Origin: NAT127 sp034717695
GTDB taxonomy: Bacteria; Pseudomonadota; Gammaproteobacteria; Pseudomonadales; Porticoccaceae
Assembly (NCBI GenBank): GCA_034717695.1
Contig: JAYELS010000062.1
Span: 1-64,000, forward strand
Length of the DNA stretch: 64,000 bases
Direction of reading: 5' to 3'
This document shows positions 32,297-42,306 of this stretch, piece by piece; position 1 is the first letter of the stretch, and each line of letters begins with the position of its first letter. A program made the translations under genes and the position numbers. Below the pieces are notes generated by a model. That model saw nothing but the letters and a program-made list of their open reading frames with translations, ran no database searches and had not been told where the DNA came from.

Positions 32297-34561
32297 ATGC
32301 TGAGTAAAGAGCTTGAGGTCACCCTTAACGGCGCCTTCCGGGTGGCGCGCGACAAGCGCCATGAGTTCATGACCGTCGAACATCTCCTCCTCGCCCTGCT
32401 CGACAACGAGTCCGCTTCCCAGGTGCTCAGGGCCTGCGGCGTCGATTTCGACCTGTTGCGCCGGGATCTGAACGAATTCATCGACTCCACCACCCCGGTG
32501 ATCGCCCCCGATGACCTGGATACCGAGACCCAGCCGACCCTCGGCTTCCAGCGGGTGTTGCAGCGGGCGATCTTTCACGTCCAGTCCTCCGGCAAGAAGG
32601 AAGTGCAGGGCGCCAATGTGCTGGTGGCGATATTCAGCGAACAGGAGAGCCAGGCGGTGTACTTCCTGCGGATGCAGAATGTCGCCCGCATCGACGTGGT
32701 CAACTTCATCTCCCACGGCATTTCCAAGTACGCCGACCAGTCCGAGCAGGGGCGCGATGCCTCGGGCCCCCAGCCCGCCGGCGACGGTGGTGGCGGCGAG
32801 GCGGCCGAGAAGAGCCTGCTCGAACAGTTCTCCTCCAACCTCAATGTTCAGGCCCGCATGGGTTACATCGATCCCCTGGTGGGACGCGCCCAGGAACTGG
32901 AGCGGGTCTGCCAGGTATTGTCCCGGCGGCGCAAGAACAACCCCTTGCTGGTGGGCGAATCCGGCGTCGGCAAAACCGCCATCGCCGAGGGCCTTGCCAA
33001 GCGCATCGTCGACGGGGACGTGCCCGAGATCATCCAGGACAGCGTGGTGTACTCCCTCGACCTCGGCGCGCTGTTGGCGGGCACCAAGTACCGGGGCGAT
33101 TTCGAGAAGCGCTTCAAGGGGCTGCTGGCCGAGCTCGAGGAACAACAGCACGCCATCCTCTTCATCGACGAAATCCACACCATCATCGGCGCCGGCGCCG
33201 CCTCGGGCGGGGTGATGGATGCCTCCAATCTGCTCAAGCCCCTGCTGACCTCCGGCAAGATCCGCTGCATTGGCTCGACCACCTACCAGGAGTACCGGGG
33301 AATCTTCGAAAAGGATCGGGCCCTGTCCCGCCGCTTCCAGAAGATCGACGTGACCGAGCCGTCCATCGAGGAGACCATCGAGATTCTGAAGGGGCTCAAA
33401 TCCCGCTTCGAGGACCACCACAACCTGCGCTTCACCGCCGGCGCCCTGCGCGCCGCCGCCGAACTGTCGGCGCGGCATATTCCCGATCGCTTCCTGCCGG
33501 ACAAGGCCATCGACGTGATCGACGAGGCGGGCGCCTACCAGCAGTTGCAACCGCCATCGCGCCGCAAGAAGACCATCAGCGTCGCCGACGTGGAGCAGGT
33601 GGTGGCGAAGATTGCCCGCATTCCGCCCAAGAGCGTGTCCGCCTCCGACAAGGAGCAGCTGCGCAACCTGGCGCCCCGCCTCAAGATGGTGGTGTTCGGT
33701 CAGGACGAGGGCATCGAAGCCCTGGCCACCGCCATCAAGCTGGCCCGGGCAGGCCTGCGGGAGGGCCAGAAGCCCATCGGTTCGTTCCTCTTTGCCGGCC
33801 CCACCGGGGTGGGCAAGACCGAGGTGTCACGCCAGCTGGCGGAGATTCTCGGCATCGAGTTGCTGCGCTTCGACATGTCGGAGTACATGGAGCGCCACAC
33901 GGTTTCGCGCCTGATCGGCGCACCCCCCGGCTATGTGGGGTTCGATCAGGGCGGGCTATTGACCGATGCGGTTACCAAGCATCCCCACTCCGTGGTGCTG
34001 CTGGATGAAATCGAGAAGGCCCACCCGGATGTGTTCAACCTGCTGTTGCAGGTGATGGACCACGGCACCCTCACCGACAACAACGGCCGCAAGGCGGATT
34101 TCCGCAATGTCATCCTGATCATGACCACCAACGCCGGTGCGGAGCTGACCAGCCGCGCCTCCATCGGCTTCACCACCCAGGATCACAGCACCGATGCCAT
34201 GGAAGCCATCAAGAAGATGTTTTCCCCTGAATTTCGCAACCGCCTGGATGGCATCATCCAGTTCAAGCCCCTGGGGCCGGATGTCATCAAGACGGTGGTG
34301 GACAAGTTCATCACCGAACTGCAGGCCCAGCTGGAGGACAAGAAGGTGGTCATCGCCGCCGACGACGATGCTCTCGAGTGGTTTGCCCTGCACGGTTACG
34401 ACGCCAAGATGGGCGCCCGGCCCATGGCGCGGCTGATTCAGGACAAGCTGAAAAAGCCCCTGGCGGAGGAGATCCTGTTTGGCAAGCTGGCGGCGGCTGG
34501 CGGCACCGTGCACGTCACGGCGAAGGATGATGAGATCGAGCTGGAGATCGAGGCTACCTGA
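32297..34561 (+). CDS. clpA: ATP-dependent Clp protease ATP-binding subunit ClpA
   Basis: 754 residues: N-domain (1-145, ClpS-binding), D1 AAA+ module with GESGVGKTAIAEGLAKR, and D2 module with GPTGVGKTEVSRQLA. The D2 pore loop GAPPGYVGFDQGG and an IGF/L-type ClpP-docking loop (ASIGFTTQDH) are visible. There is no ClpB-type middle domain. It unfolds substrates for ClpP. With clpS upstream and the aminoacyl-transferases bpt and aat just across a convergent junction, this locus encodes the bacterial N-degron route. Confidence 0.97.
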   Translation: MLSKELEVTLNGAFRVARDKRHEFMTVEHLLLALLDNESASQVLRACGVDFDLLRRDLNEFIDSTTPVIAPDDLDTETQPTLGFQRVLQRAIFHVQSSGKKEVQGANVLVAIFSEQESQAVYFLRMQNVARIDVVNFISHGISKYADQSEQGRDASGPQPAGDGGGGEAAEKSLLEQFSSNLNVQARMGYIDPLVGRAQELERVCQVLSRRRKNNPLLVGESGVGKTAIAEGLAKRIVDGDVPEIIQDSVVYSLDLGALLAGTKYRGDFEKRFKGLLAELEEQQHAILFIDEIHTIIGAGAASGGVMDASNLLKPLLTSGKIRCIGSTTYQEYRGIFEKDRALSRRFQKIDVTEPSIEETIEILKGLKSRFEDHHNLRFTAGALRAAAELSARHIPDRFLPDKAIDVIDEAGAYQQLQPPSRRKKTISVADVEQVVAKIARIPPKSVSASDKEQLRNLAPRLKMVVFGQDEGIEALATAIKLARAGLREGQKPIGSFLFAGPTGVGKTEVSRQLAEILGIELLRFDMSEYMERHTVSRLIGAPPGYVGFDQGGLLTDAVTKHPHSVVLLDEIEKAHPDVFNLLLQVMDHGTLTDNNGRKADFRNVILIMTTNAGAELTSRASIGFTTQDHSTDAMEAIKKMFSPEFRNRLDGIIQFKPLGPDVIKTVVDKFITELQAQLEDKKVVIAADDDALEWFALHGYDAKMGARPMARLIQDKLKKPLAEEILFGKLAAAGGTVHVTAKDDEIELEIEAT

Positions 34562-34594
34562 ATCCCGGGGCAGGCAGCCTGTGGTGGGGCAGGC

Positions 34595-34813
34595 TTACCT
34601 GGCCCGGTAGGTGATGCGGCCCTTGCTCAGGTCGTAGGGAGTGAGTTCGACCTTGACCTTGTCGCCGGTGAGAATGCGGATGTAATTTTTGCGCATCTTG
34701 CCGGAGATATGCGCGGTGACGATATGGCCATTTTCCAGCTTGACGCGGAAGGTGGTGTTGGGAAGGGTATCGATGACCTCGCCTTCCATTTCAATATGGT
34801 CTTCTTTTGCCAT
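34595..34813 (-). CDS. infA: Translation initiation factor IF-1
   Basis: 72 residues from ATG 34813 (MAKEDHIEMEGEVIDTLPNT); longer in-frame extensions do not align. A single OB-fold S1-like domain, with RVKLENGHIVTAHISGKMRK and the end KGRITYRAR characteristic of IF-1. It binds the 30S A site during initiation. It is downstream of bpt on the same strand, convergent with clpA. On the minus strand at 34861-34856 a CAGAAT followed by GCCGG may be its own -10 element. Confidence 0.97.
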   Translation of the reverse strand: MAKEDHIEMEGEVIDTLPNTTFRVKLENGHIVTAHISGKMRKNYIRILTGDKVKVELTPYDLSKGRITYRAR

Positions 34814-34936
34814 ATTTTTCGTCTGCTCCTGGGGATTTCGCAAAAAGTGGCCGGCATTCTGCACTAATTCCCCAGGGAAGGCAAAGACTGTCGCGCGCCC
34901 TCCCGCAATCACGGGCAAAGGCCGGGAGGAGCCCGT

Positions 34937-35668
34937 CTAGCGCCCGGAACCACTCCGTACCCAGCGCCCCCCGATCAGCAGCTCCAGGGGCTGAAAGCGG
35001 ATCTTGTAGGCCATCTTGGCGCAATTCTTTATCCAGAATCCCAGGTATACGTAGGGCAGGCCCCGGGCGCGGGCCTCGTTGACCTGGGTCAGCACCGCCA
35101 GGGTGCCGAGGCTGCGCTTGCCGGCGTCGGGGCGGTAGTAGGTGTAGATGGCGGAGAAGCCGTCCTCCAGTTCGTCGAGCACCGCGCAGCCCAGGAGCTC
35201 CCCCCGATGGCGAAACTCCACGAAGCGGGTGATGCCGATGCCGTTGCCGAGGAAGTCGAGATATTGCTCCCGGGAGGGGGGGAACATGTCGCCGTCCTCG
35301 TGGCGCTCGTTGATGTACTGCTCGTAGAGGGGGTAGTGCTCGTCGGTGTCGATCCGGGTCTTGACGATCACGGTGAGGTCGGCGTTCCGTTGCAGGCAGC
35401 GCCGTTGCTGGCGGTTGGGGTGGAATTCCGCAACCGGTATGCGCGCCGACACACAGGCGGTGCAGAACTGGCAGCGGGGTTGGTAGTAATAGCGACCGCT
35501 GCGGCGAAATCCCATGCGGGTCAGTTGGCTATAAAGCTCCTGTCCAATATCGCTGGCGGGGTCGACGAAGGCGGTGGTGGCTTCCTTCCCGGGCAGATAG
35601 CTGCAACCGTGAGGCTGGGTGAAAAACAGGCGAATGCGTTGCAGGTCCGGGGTGAAGTCGCGGGTCAT
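34937..35668 (-). CDS. bpt: Aspartate/glutamate leucyltransferase (Bpt/ATE family)
   Basis: 243 residues. It has the ATE/Bpt signatures: FFTQPHGCSYLPGKEATTAF near the start, a Cys pair in YYYQPRCQFCTACVSARIPV, and LGFWIKNCAKMAYKIRFQPLE at the C-terminus. Gamma-proteobacterial members without the eukaryotic-type extension transfer leucine from Leu-tRNA to proteins with N-terminal Asp or Glu, creating a ClpS-recognised degron. It lies 22 bp after aat and upstream of infA, in the conserved aat-bpt-infA order. Confidence 0.93.
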   Translation of the reverse strand: MTRDFTPDLQRIRLFFTQPHGCSYLPGKEATTAFVDPASDIGQELYSQLTRMGFRRSGRYYYQPRCQFCTACVSARIPVAEFHPNRQQRRCLQRNADLTVIVKTRIDTDEHYPLYEQYINERHEDGDMFPPSREQYLDFLGNGIGITRFVEFRHRGELLGCAVLDELEDGFSAIYTYYRPDAGKRSLGTLAVLTQVNEARARGLPYVYLGFWIKNCAKMAYKIRFQPLELLIGGRWVRSGSGR

Positions 35669-35690
35669 GGCGAGGCGCCCAAGGTGGTCG

Positions 35691-36428
35691 TCATGGTTTC
35701 GAGCCTAGCATAGCGGCGGTCGCCGCGAAATCGTCGCTGGCGGGCCAGGGGATCATTTTGTCGCGGCTGGCCTCAAGTCGCAGGATGAACTGTCCCCGGG
35801 ACAGCGCAACGACGCCGAGGGATTGCAGGTGGGGGTTTGGCACCTGGCAATCGATCAGGTCGAACCCGGCCCGGGCAAGGGTGCGGGACAGCGCGACAAA
35901 AGCCGCCTTGGAGGCGTTCGCCATGGAGGAAAACATCGACTCCCCGCAAAATATTCCCCCCACCTGGATGCCGTAGAGCCCGCCCACCAGCTCCCCCTGA
36001 TGCCAGCATTCGAGGGAATGGGCATGGCCGAGACGGTGCAAGCGCAGGTAGGCGGCGCGCATCTGGGGCGTGATCCAGGTGCCCCGCGCGCCGGCCCGGG
36101 GGGCCGCGCAGGCGCTTATCACCCTGTCGAATGCCCGGTTGGTGGTGAGGTCGAAACGCTTGCGGGCGAAGACCTTGGCGAGGGTGCGACCCAGGTGTTC
36201 GCGGCCCGGCACCAGCACCGCGCGGGTGGCGGGAGACCACCACAGGATTGGCTGGCCCTGCTCATACCAGGGGAAGATTCCCCGCCGGTAGGCGTCGAGC
36301 AGGGTGGGCACGGCAAGGTTGCCACCGACAGCCAGCAGGCCATCGGGATCGGCGAGGGCCGTGGCCGGATCCGGGAATTCCGGGCGGAAGGGATCCAGCC
36401 AGGGCAGGGGTGCCGGGTTGTCCGTCAG
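35691..36428 (-). CDS. aat: Leucyl/phenylalanyl-tRNA-protein transferase, probable CTG start
   Basis: 245 residues if started at CTG 36428. It adds Leu or Phe to proteins with N-terminal Lys or Arg. Conserved blocks are GIFPWYEQGQPILWWSPATRAVL, GTWITPQM, HAHSLECWHQGELVGGLYG and FCGESMFS. The nearest canonical start (GTG 36311) would remove the family-conserved FPDPATALADPDGLLAVGGN segment, which is clearly encoded upstream in the same frame. Between the trxB stop (36443-36441) and that segment no ATG, GTG or TTG occurs in frame. GAGGA overlapping the trxB stop sits about nine bases before the CTG, so coupled initiation there is the best reading. Confidence 0.85.
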   Translation of the reverse strand: MTDNPAPLPWLDPFRPEFPDPATALADPDGLLAVGGNLAVPTLLDAYRRGIFPWYEQGQPILWWSPATRAVLVPGREHLGRTLAKVFARKRFDLTTNRAFDRVISACAAPRAGARGTWITPQMRAAYLRLHRLGHAHSLECWHQGELVGGLYGIQVGGIFCGESMFSSMANASKAAFVALSRTLARAGFDLIDCQVPNPHLQSLGVVALSRGQFILRLEASRDKMIPWPASDDFAATAAMLGSKP

Positions 36429-36440
36429 GGCGGGCTGTCC

Positions 36441-37391
36441 TCAGTGCTGGTCGTCCAGGAACTTCTCCGCATCGAGGGCGGCCATGCAGCCGGAGCCGGC
36501 GGAGGTGATGGCCTGGCGGTAGACATGGTCGGCCACATCCCCGGCCGCGAACACGCCGGGAACGGAGGTGGCGGTGGCATTGCCCTCGGTGCCACTTTTT
36601 ACCGAGATGTAGCCGTTCTTCATGGCCAGTTGCCCGGCGAAGATATCGGTGTTGGGTTTGTGGCCGATGGCGACGAACACACCGGCGAGGTCGATTTGCT
36701 GGACGCTGCCGTCGACGGTGCTCTTGATTTTCATGCCGGTGACACCGCTGTCGTCCCCGAGGACTTCCTCCAGGGTGTGGTTCCACATCAGGGTGACATT
36801 GCCCTTCTCGGCCTTGTCGAAAAGCTTTTGCTGGAGGATCTTTTCCGACCTGAGGCTGTCCCTGCGGTGCACGAGCACCACTTCGCTGCAGATGTTGGAC
36901 AGGTAGAGGGCCTCTTCCACGGCGGTGTTGCCGCCGCCGATGACCGCCACCTTCTGGTTGCGGTAGAAGAAGCCGTCGCAGGTGGCGCAGCCGCTGACCC
37001 CCTTGCCCATGAAGGCCTGTTCGGACTCGAGCCCCAGGTACTGGGCGGAGGCGCCGGTGGCGATGATCAGGGCGTCGCAGCTGTAGCTCTCCATGCCCTG
37101 CAGCAGGAAGGGGCGCTGGCTCAGGTCGACTTTTTCGATATGGTCAAAAACCACTTTGGTATCAAAGCGTTCGGCATGCTTTTGCATCCGCTCCATAAGA
37201 TCGGGACCCTGCAGGCCCTCCACGTCGCCGGGCCAGTTGTCCACCTCGGTAGTGGTGGTGAGCTGGCCACCCTGCTGCATGCCGGTGATTACCACCGGAT
37301 CGAGGTTGGCGCGGGCGGCGTAGACGGCGGCGCTCCAGCCGGCGGGACCGGAGCCGAGAATGATGAGGCGGTGGTGCTGGGGTGTCGACAT
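36441..37391 (-). CDS. trxB: Thioredoxin reductase
   Basis: 316 residues. An NADPH-dependent flavoenzyme that reduces thioredoxin. It has the FAD dinucleotide fold LIILGSGPAGWSAAVYAAR, redox motif GCATCDG near residue 136, NADPH motif VIGGGNTAVEEALYLS, and a C-terminal GVFAAGDVADHVYRQ FAD segment. It starts the trxB-aat-bpt-infA unit and is divergent from ftsK with 164 bp between. Its stop overlaps the ribosome site of aat. The N-terminal loop GSGPAGWS has Trp where Tyr is usual, a minor difference. Confidence 0.96.
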   Translation of the reverse strand: MSTPQHHRLIILGSGPAGWSAAVYAARANLDPVVITGMQQGGQLTTTTEVDNWPGDVEGLQGPDLMERMQKHAERFDTKVVFDHIEKVDLSQRPFLLQGMESYSCDALIIATGASAQYLGLESEQAFMGKGVSGCATCDGFFYRNQKVAVIGGGNTAVEEALYLSNICSEVVLVHRRDSLRSEKILQQKLFDKAEKGNVTLMWNHTLEEVLGDDSGVTGMKIKSTVDGSVQQIDLAGVFVAIGHKPNTDIFAGQLAMKNGYISVKSGTEGNATATSVPGVFAAGDVADHVYRQAITSAGSGCMAALDAEKFLDDQH

Positions 37392-37420
37392 GGGGCTTCC
37401 TTGGGCGGGTTTACAACGAG

Positions 37421-37436
37421 AATGGCGGCAATGATA
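37421..37436 (-). promoter_or_regulatory. Candidate trxB -10 box and GC-rich discriminator
   Basis: On the minus strand TATCAT is followed by TGCCGCCATT, 40 bp before trxB. The -35 is unclear. On the other strand, a TACAAT at 37521-37526 is a candidate -10 for ftsK. Confidence 0.4.
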
Positions 37437-37555
37437 AGGTAGCCGGGGCTCGGGTCAAACCCGCAATTTCAATGTCGGCGATAGGCTGGGCTTATCACTG
37501 GCTATTCGGATCACAGGCATTACAATAGCGCTCGCACGGGCTTTGGAGTGGAAAC

Positions 37556-39934
37556 TTGTTATGGGACGGGACCTTGGCTAAGAAGCAGGTGAGGGAGAAA
37601 TCCACGGCCCGCCCGCCCATGGGGGAACGGGGCCGGTTGATCCTGCGGGAAGGCGCCCTGATCGGCTGGCTGCTGGTGTGCCTGTGCCTGCTCATCGCCT
37701 TCGCCACCTACTCCCCCGACGATCCCGGCTGGTCCCACACCGCGGGCCGCGAGAACATCCACAACGCGGCGGGCGCCGCCGGCGCCTGGCTCGCCGATGT
37801 GTTCTTTTCCCTGTTCGGTTACATGGCATTCCTTTTTCCCGCCTTGCTGGCCCTGAGGGCCTGGAACGTATTCCGGGCCCGTCGCGATCAGGCGGAGCCC
37901 TTCGACTGGATCATCTTCACCCTGCGCTTTGTCGGCATTGCCCTGGTGATGGCGAGCGCCACCGCGTTGACCGCCATGCACCACGGCACCCTCGGCGAGG
38001 CCTTGCCCTTTGGCGCCGGCGGCCTGATGGGGGATTCCTTCGGCGACGCGGTCACCGCCGGGTTCAGCCATGTGGGCGGCACCCTCATTCTTGTCGCGGT
38101 ATTCCTGTTCGGGGTGACGATTTTCACTGACCTCTCCTGGTTCGCGGTGATCGATACCCTCGGTCGCTGGACGTTGGTGGCCTGGGACCTGGTGGCGGCC
38201 CGGGTCGCCGACTACCGGCGCGCCGAGCTCGAGCGCAAGGCCTCGGAGGAGGCGCTGCGGACACGCCAGGAAACCGTCGAGCGCAAGCAAAAACGCAGTG
38301 CCGAGCGCAAGGAGCCCACCATCCAGGCGCCGGCCGCGCCCCCCGAGCCGAGCATCCGGGTGGTGAAGGAAAAGCAGGTCACCCTGTTCAAGCAGGAACC
38401 GGTGAGCGGCGAGCTGCCGCCCCTCGGGCTGCTGGACGAGGCTGTCAAGCAGCCTGGCAAGGGCTTTTCCCGGGAGTCCCTGGAAGCCATGTCGCGGCTG
38501 CTGGAGCTGAAACTCCAGGATTTCGGCATCAGCGTCGAAGTGGTGGAGGTGATGCCGGGCCCGGTGATCACCCGCTTCGAGATCCAGCCGGCGCCGGGGA
38601 TCAAGGCCAGCCGCATTTCGAGCCTCGCCCGTGACCTGGCCCGCTCCCTGGCGGTGGTGAGTGTGCGGGTGGTGGAGGTCATCCCCGGCAAGTCGGTGGT
38701 GGGCATCGAGATTCCCAACGAATACCGGGAGACGGTGCGCCTTCGGGAGGTGTTGTCATCGTCGGTCTACGAGCAGGCCAAGTCGCCCCTGACCCTGGCC
38801 CTCGGCCACGACATCTCCGGTCAACCGATGATCGCCGACCTGGCGCGGATGCCCCACCTGCTGGTGGCGGGTACCACCGGCTCCGGCAAGTCGGTGGGGG
38901 TCAACGCCATGCTGCTCAGCATTCTCTACAAGGCGACGCCGGAGGATGTGCGGCTGATCCTGGTGGACCCGAAGATGCTCGAACTGTCGGTGTACGACGA
39001 CATTCCCCACCTGCTGACCCCGGTGATCACCGACATGAAGGATGCCGCCAGCGGCCTGCGCTGGTGCGTCGGGGAGATGGAGCGCCGCTACCAGCTGATG
39101 GCGGCCCTCGGGGTGCGCAACCTGGCGGGTTACAACCGCAAGGTGGAGGACGCCATCCGCGACGGCGATCCCATCGTCGACCCCCTGTGGCGGCCCGACC
39201 CCATGGCCAGCGTGTTCGCCGACGAGGAGCCGCCCCAGCCGCCCACCCTCGGCAAGCTGCCCTATATCGTGGTGGTGATCGACGAATTCGCCGACATGAT
39301 GATGATCGTCGGCAAGAAGGTTGAGCAGCTCATCGCCCGCATCGCCCAGAAGGCACGGGCCGCCGGTATCCACCTGATTCTCGCCACCCAGCGGCCCTCG
39401 GTGGATGTGATCACCGGCCTCATCAAGGCCAACGTGCCGAGCCGCATCGCCTTCCAGGTGTCCTCCAAGATCGATTCCCGCACCATCCTTGACCAGGGTG
39501 GCGCCGAGCAGCTGCTGGGGCACGGCGACATGCTCTACATGCCGGTGGGTACCAGTGTCCCGGTGCGGGTCCACGGCGCCTTCGTGGACGACCACGAGGT
39601 CCACGCCGTGGTGGCGGACTGGAAGACCCGGGGCGCGCCCCAGTACCTGGAGGACATCACCGACGAGGGGTCCACTTCGTCGATCCCGGTACCCGGCTAC
39701 AGCGATGGCGACGGCGGCGGTGACGAGGACCCGGAGAACGATCCCCTCTACGATGAAGCGGTGGCCTTTGTGCTCGACAGCCGCAAGGCGTCGATCTCCT
39801 CGGTGCAGCGCAAGCTGCGCATCGGTTACAACCGCGCCGCGCGGCTGATCGAGGCCATGGAGATTGCCGGCGTGGTGACCCCCATGAATTCCAACGGCAG
39901 CCGCGAAGTGCTGTCCCCCAACCATCGAGGCTGA
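37556..39934 (+). CDS. ftsK: DNA translocase FtsK
   Basis: 792 residues from TTG 37556, chosen because GGAG lies seven bases upstream; an overlapping ATG at 37561 is out of frame and closes after six codons. There are four N-terminal membrane segments (residues about 30-170), a short charged linker, then the RecA-like motor: Walker A AGTTGSGKSVGVNAM near 440 and Walker B YIVVVIDEFADMMM near 575, and a C-terminal gamma winged-helix (DPLYDEAVAFVLDSRKAS onward) that reads KOPS sites. It coordinates division with chromosome-dimer resolution. The linker is much shorter than in E. coli FtsK. lolA follows directly. Confidence 0.95.
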   Translation: MLWDGTLAKKQVREKSTARPPMGERGRLILREGALIGWLLVCLCLLIAFATYSPDDPGWSHTAGRENIHNAAGAAGAWLADVFFSLFGYMAFLFPALLALRAWNVFRARRDQAEPFDWIIFTLRFVGIALVMASATALTAMHHGTLGEALPFGAGGLMGDSFGDAVTAGFSHVGGTLILVAVFLFGVTIFTDLSWFAVIDTLGRWTLVAWDLVAARVADYRRAELERKASEEALRTRQETVERKQKRSAERKEPTIQAPAAPPEPSIRVVKEKQVTLFKQEPVSGELPPLGLLDEAVKQPGKGFSRESLEAMSRLLELKLQDFGISVEVVEVMPGPVITRFEIQPAPGIKASRISSLARDLARSLAVVSVRVVEVIPGKSVVGIEIPNEYRETVRLREVLSSSVYEQAKSPLTLALGHDISGQPMIADLARMPHLLVAGTTGSGKSVGVNAMLLSILYKATPEDVRLILVDPKMLELSVYDDIPHLLTPVITDMKDAASGLRWCVGEMERRYQLMAALGVRNLAGYNRKVEDAIRDGDPIVDPLWRPDPMASVFADEEPPQPPTLGKLPYIVVVIDEFADMMMIVGKKVEQLIARIAQKARAAGIHLILATQRPSVDVITGLIKANVPSRIAFQVSSKIDSRTILDQGGAEQLLGHGDMLYMPVGTSVPVRVHGAFVDDHEVHAVVADWKTRGAPQYLEDITDEGSTSSIPVPGYSDGDGGGDEDPENDPLYDEAVAFVLDSRKASISSVQRKLRIGYNRAARLIEAMEIAGVVTPMNSNGSREVLSPNHRG

Positions 39935-39937
39935 ACC

Positions 39938-40565
39938 GTGACCCTGTGGCGCACCCTAGTTCCGTTAGTCCTTTTTTCCCTCGCCAGCCTGCCCACCTGG
40001 GCGGGCGGTGGGGACGGCGCCGTCGCCGCCCTCGGCAAGCGTCTCGCGCCGCTCGAAACCCTGAGTGCCCGGTTCAACCAGACGGTCACCTCCGCCGACG
40101 GCTACATCGCCCAGGAGACCACCGGCAAGCTCACCGTCGCCCGCCCCGGCAAGGTGCGCTGGCACAGTGATCCCCCCTACGAGCAGCTGGTGGTCTCCGA
40201 TGCCAAGACCCTGTGGCTCCACGATCCGGACCTGGAGCAGGTCACGGTGCGGCCCTTCAGCAACGACATCAGCCGCACCCCGGCGGTACTGTTCATCGGC
40301 GCGGTGGACGACCTCGCCCGGGACTACGCCGTGACAGCAGAGGAGGAGGGCAACCGCAGCCTCTACTGGTTGGCCCCGAAGGGCAGCGACGCCCTCTACG
40401 AGCGGATCTCCATCGAGTTCGTGGATGATCAGCCCACCGCCATGGCCCTGTGGGACAGCTTGGGGCAGGTGACCCGCATCGGCTTCAGCGAGGTGGTCGT
40501 CAACGGCCCCGTCAACGACGCCGACTTCCGCTTCACGCCACCGCCCGGGGTCGACATCCTCCACG

Positions 40566-40573
<8 letters not shown>
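39938..40573 (+). CDS. lolA: Outer-membrane lipoprotein carrier LolA
   Basis: 211 residues from GTG 39938 with a GAGG site at the end of ftsK. The signal peptide (TLWRTLVPLVLFSLASLPTWA) leads to the periplasm, where LolA ferries lipoproteins from LolCDE to LolB. The fold-defining segments SARFNQTVTSADGYIAQETT, GKVRWHSDPPYEQLVVSD and DLEQVTVRPF with the conserved arginine are clear. It is placed between ftsK and rarA as in many gamma-proteobacteria and overlaps rarA by eight bases. Confidence 0.94.
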
Positions 40574-41899
<1,326 letters not shown>

Positions 41900-41903
<4 letters not shown>

Positions 41904-42274
41904 TCCACTGGCTGGCGGTGGCCGCGGGCGGCGCCCTCGGGGCGCTGGCCCGCTATGGGGTCAACGGGTTGCTGTTTCCCCTGTTCGGCCACAAGTTCCC
42001 CCTCGGCACCCTGGTCATCAACGTGGCGGGCTCCCTGGCAATGGGCGTTTGCTATGTGCTGATCATCGAGCGCGGGCTGCTCGATCCGGAGTGGCGAAAC
42101 TTCCTCATGGTGGGGGTCCTTGGTGCCTTCACCACCTTTTCCGCCTTCTCCCTCGACGCCGCCGCTTTGTGGCAAAATGGCCACCTTTTGCTGGCCTGCG
42201 GCTATGTGCTTGCCAGCGTGGCCCTGTCCCTGGGCGCGCTGGTGCTGGCCATTCACCTGACCCGACTGCTCTGA
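41900..42274 (+). CDS. crcB: Fluoride exporter CrcB/Fluc
   Basis: 124 residues with four membrane helices. The family motifs are present: GGALGALARYGVN in helix 1, FPLGTLVINVAGS with the pore Asn in helix 2, and GVLGAFTTFSAFSLD with the phenylalanine/threonine track in helix 3. CrcB dimers conduct fluoride out of the cell. No fluoride riboswitch is expected because the gene is embedded between rarA (4-base overlap) and serS (32 bp). Confidence 0.93.
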
Positions 42275-42306
42275 CCCGCGGTCACCACCTGGATGTTGTG
42301 ACACCC

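Noticed and set aside
36311..36313. GTG start for aat at 36311
   Set aside because: It would delete a conserved N-terminal segment that is encoded just upstream in frame.
37561..37581. ATG start for ftsK at 37561
   Set aside because: It is out of frame and closes after six codons; TTG 37556 has a properly spaced GGAG.
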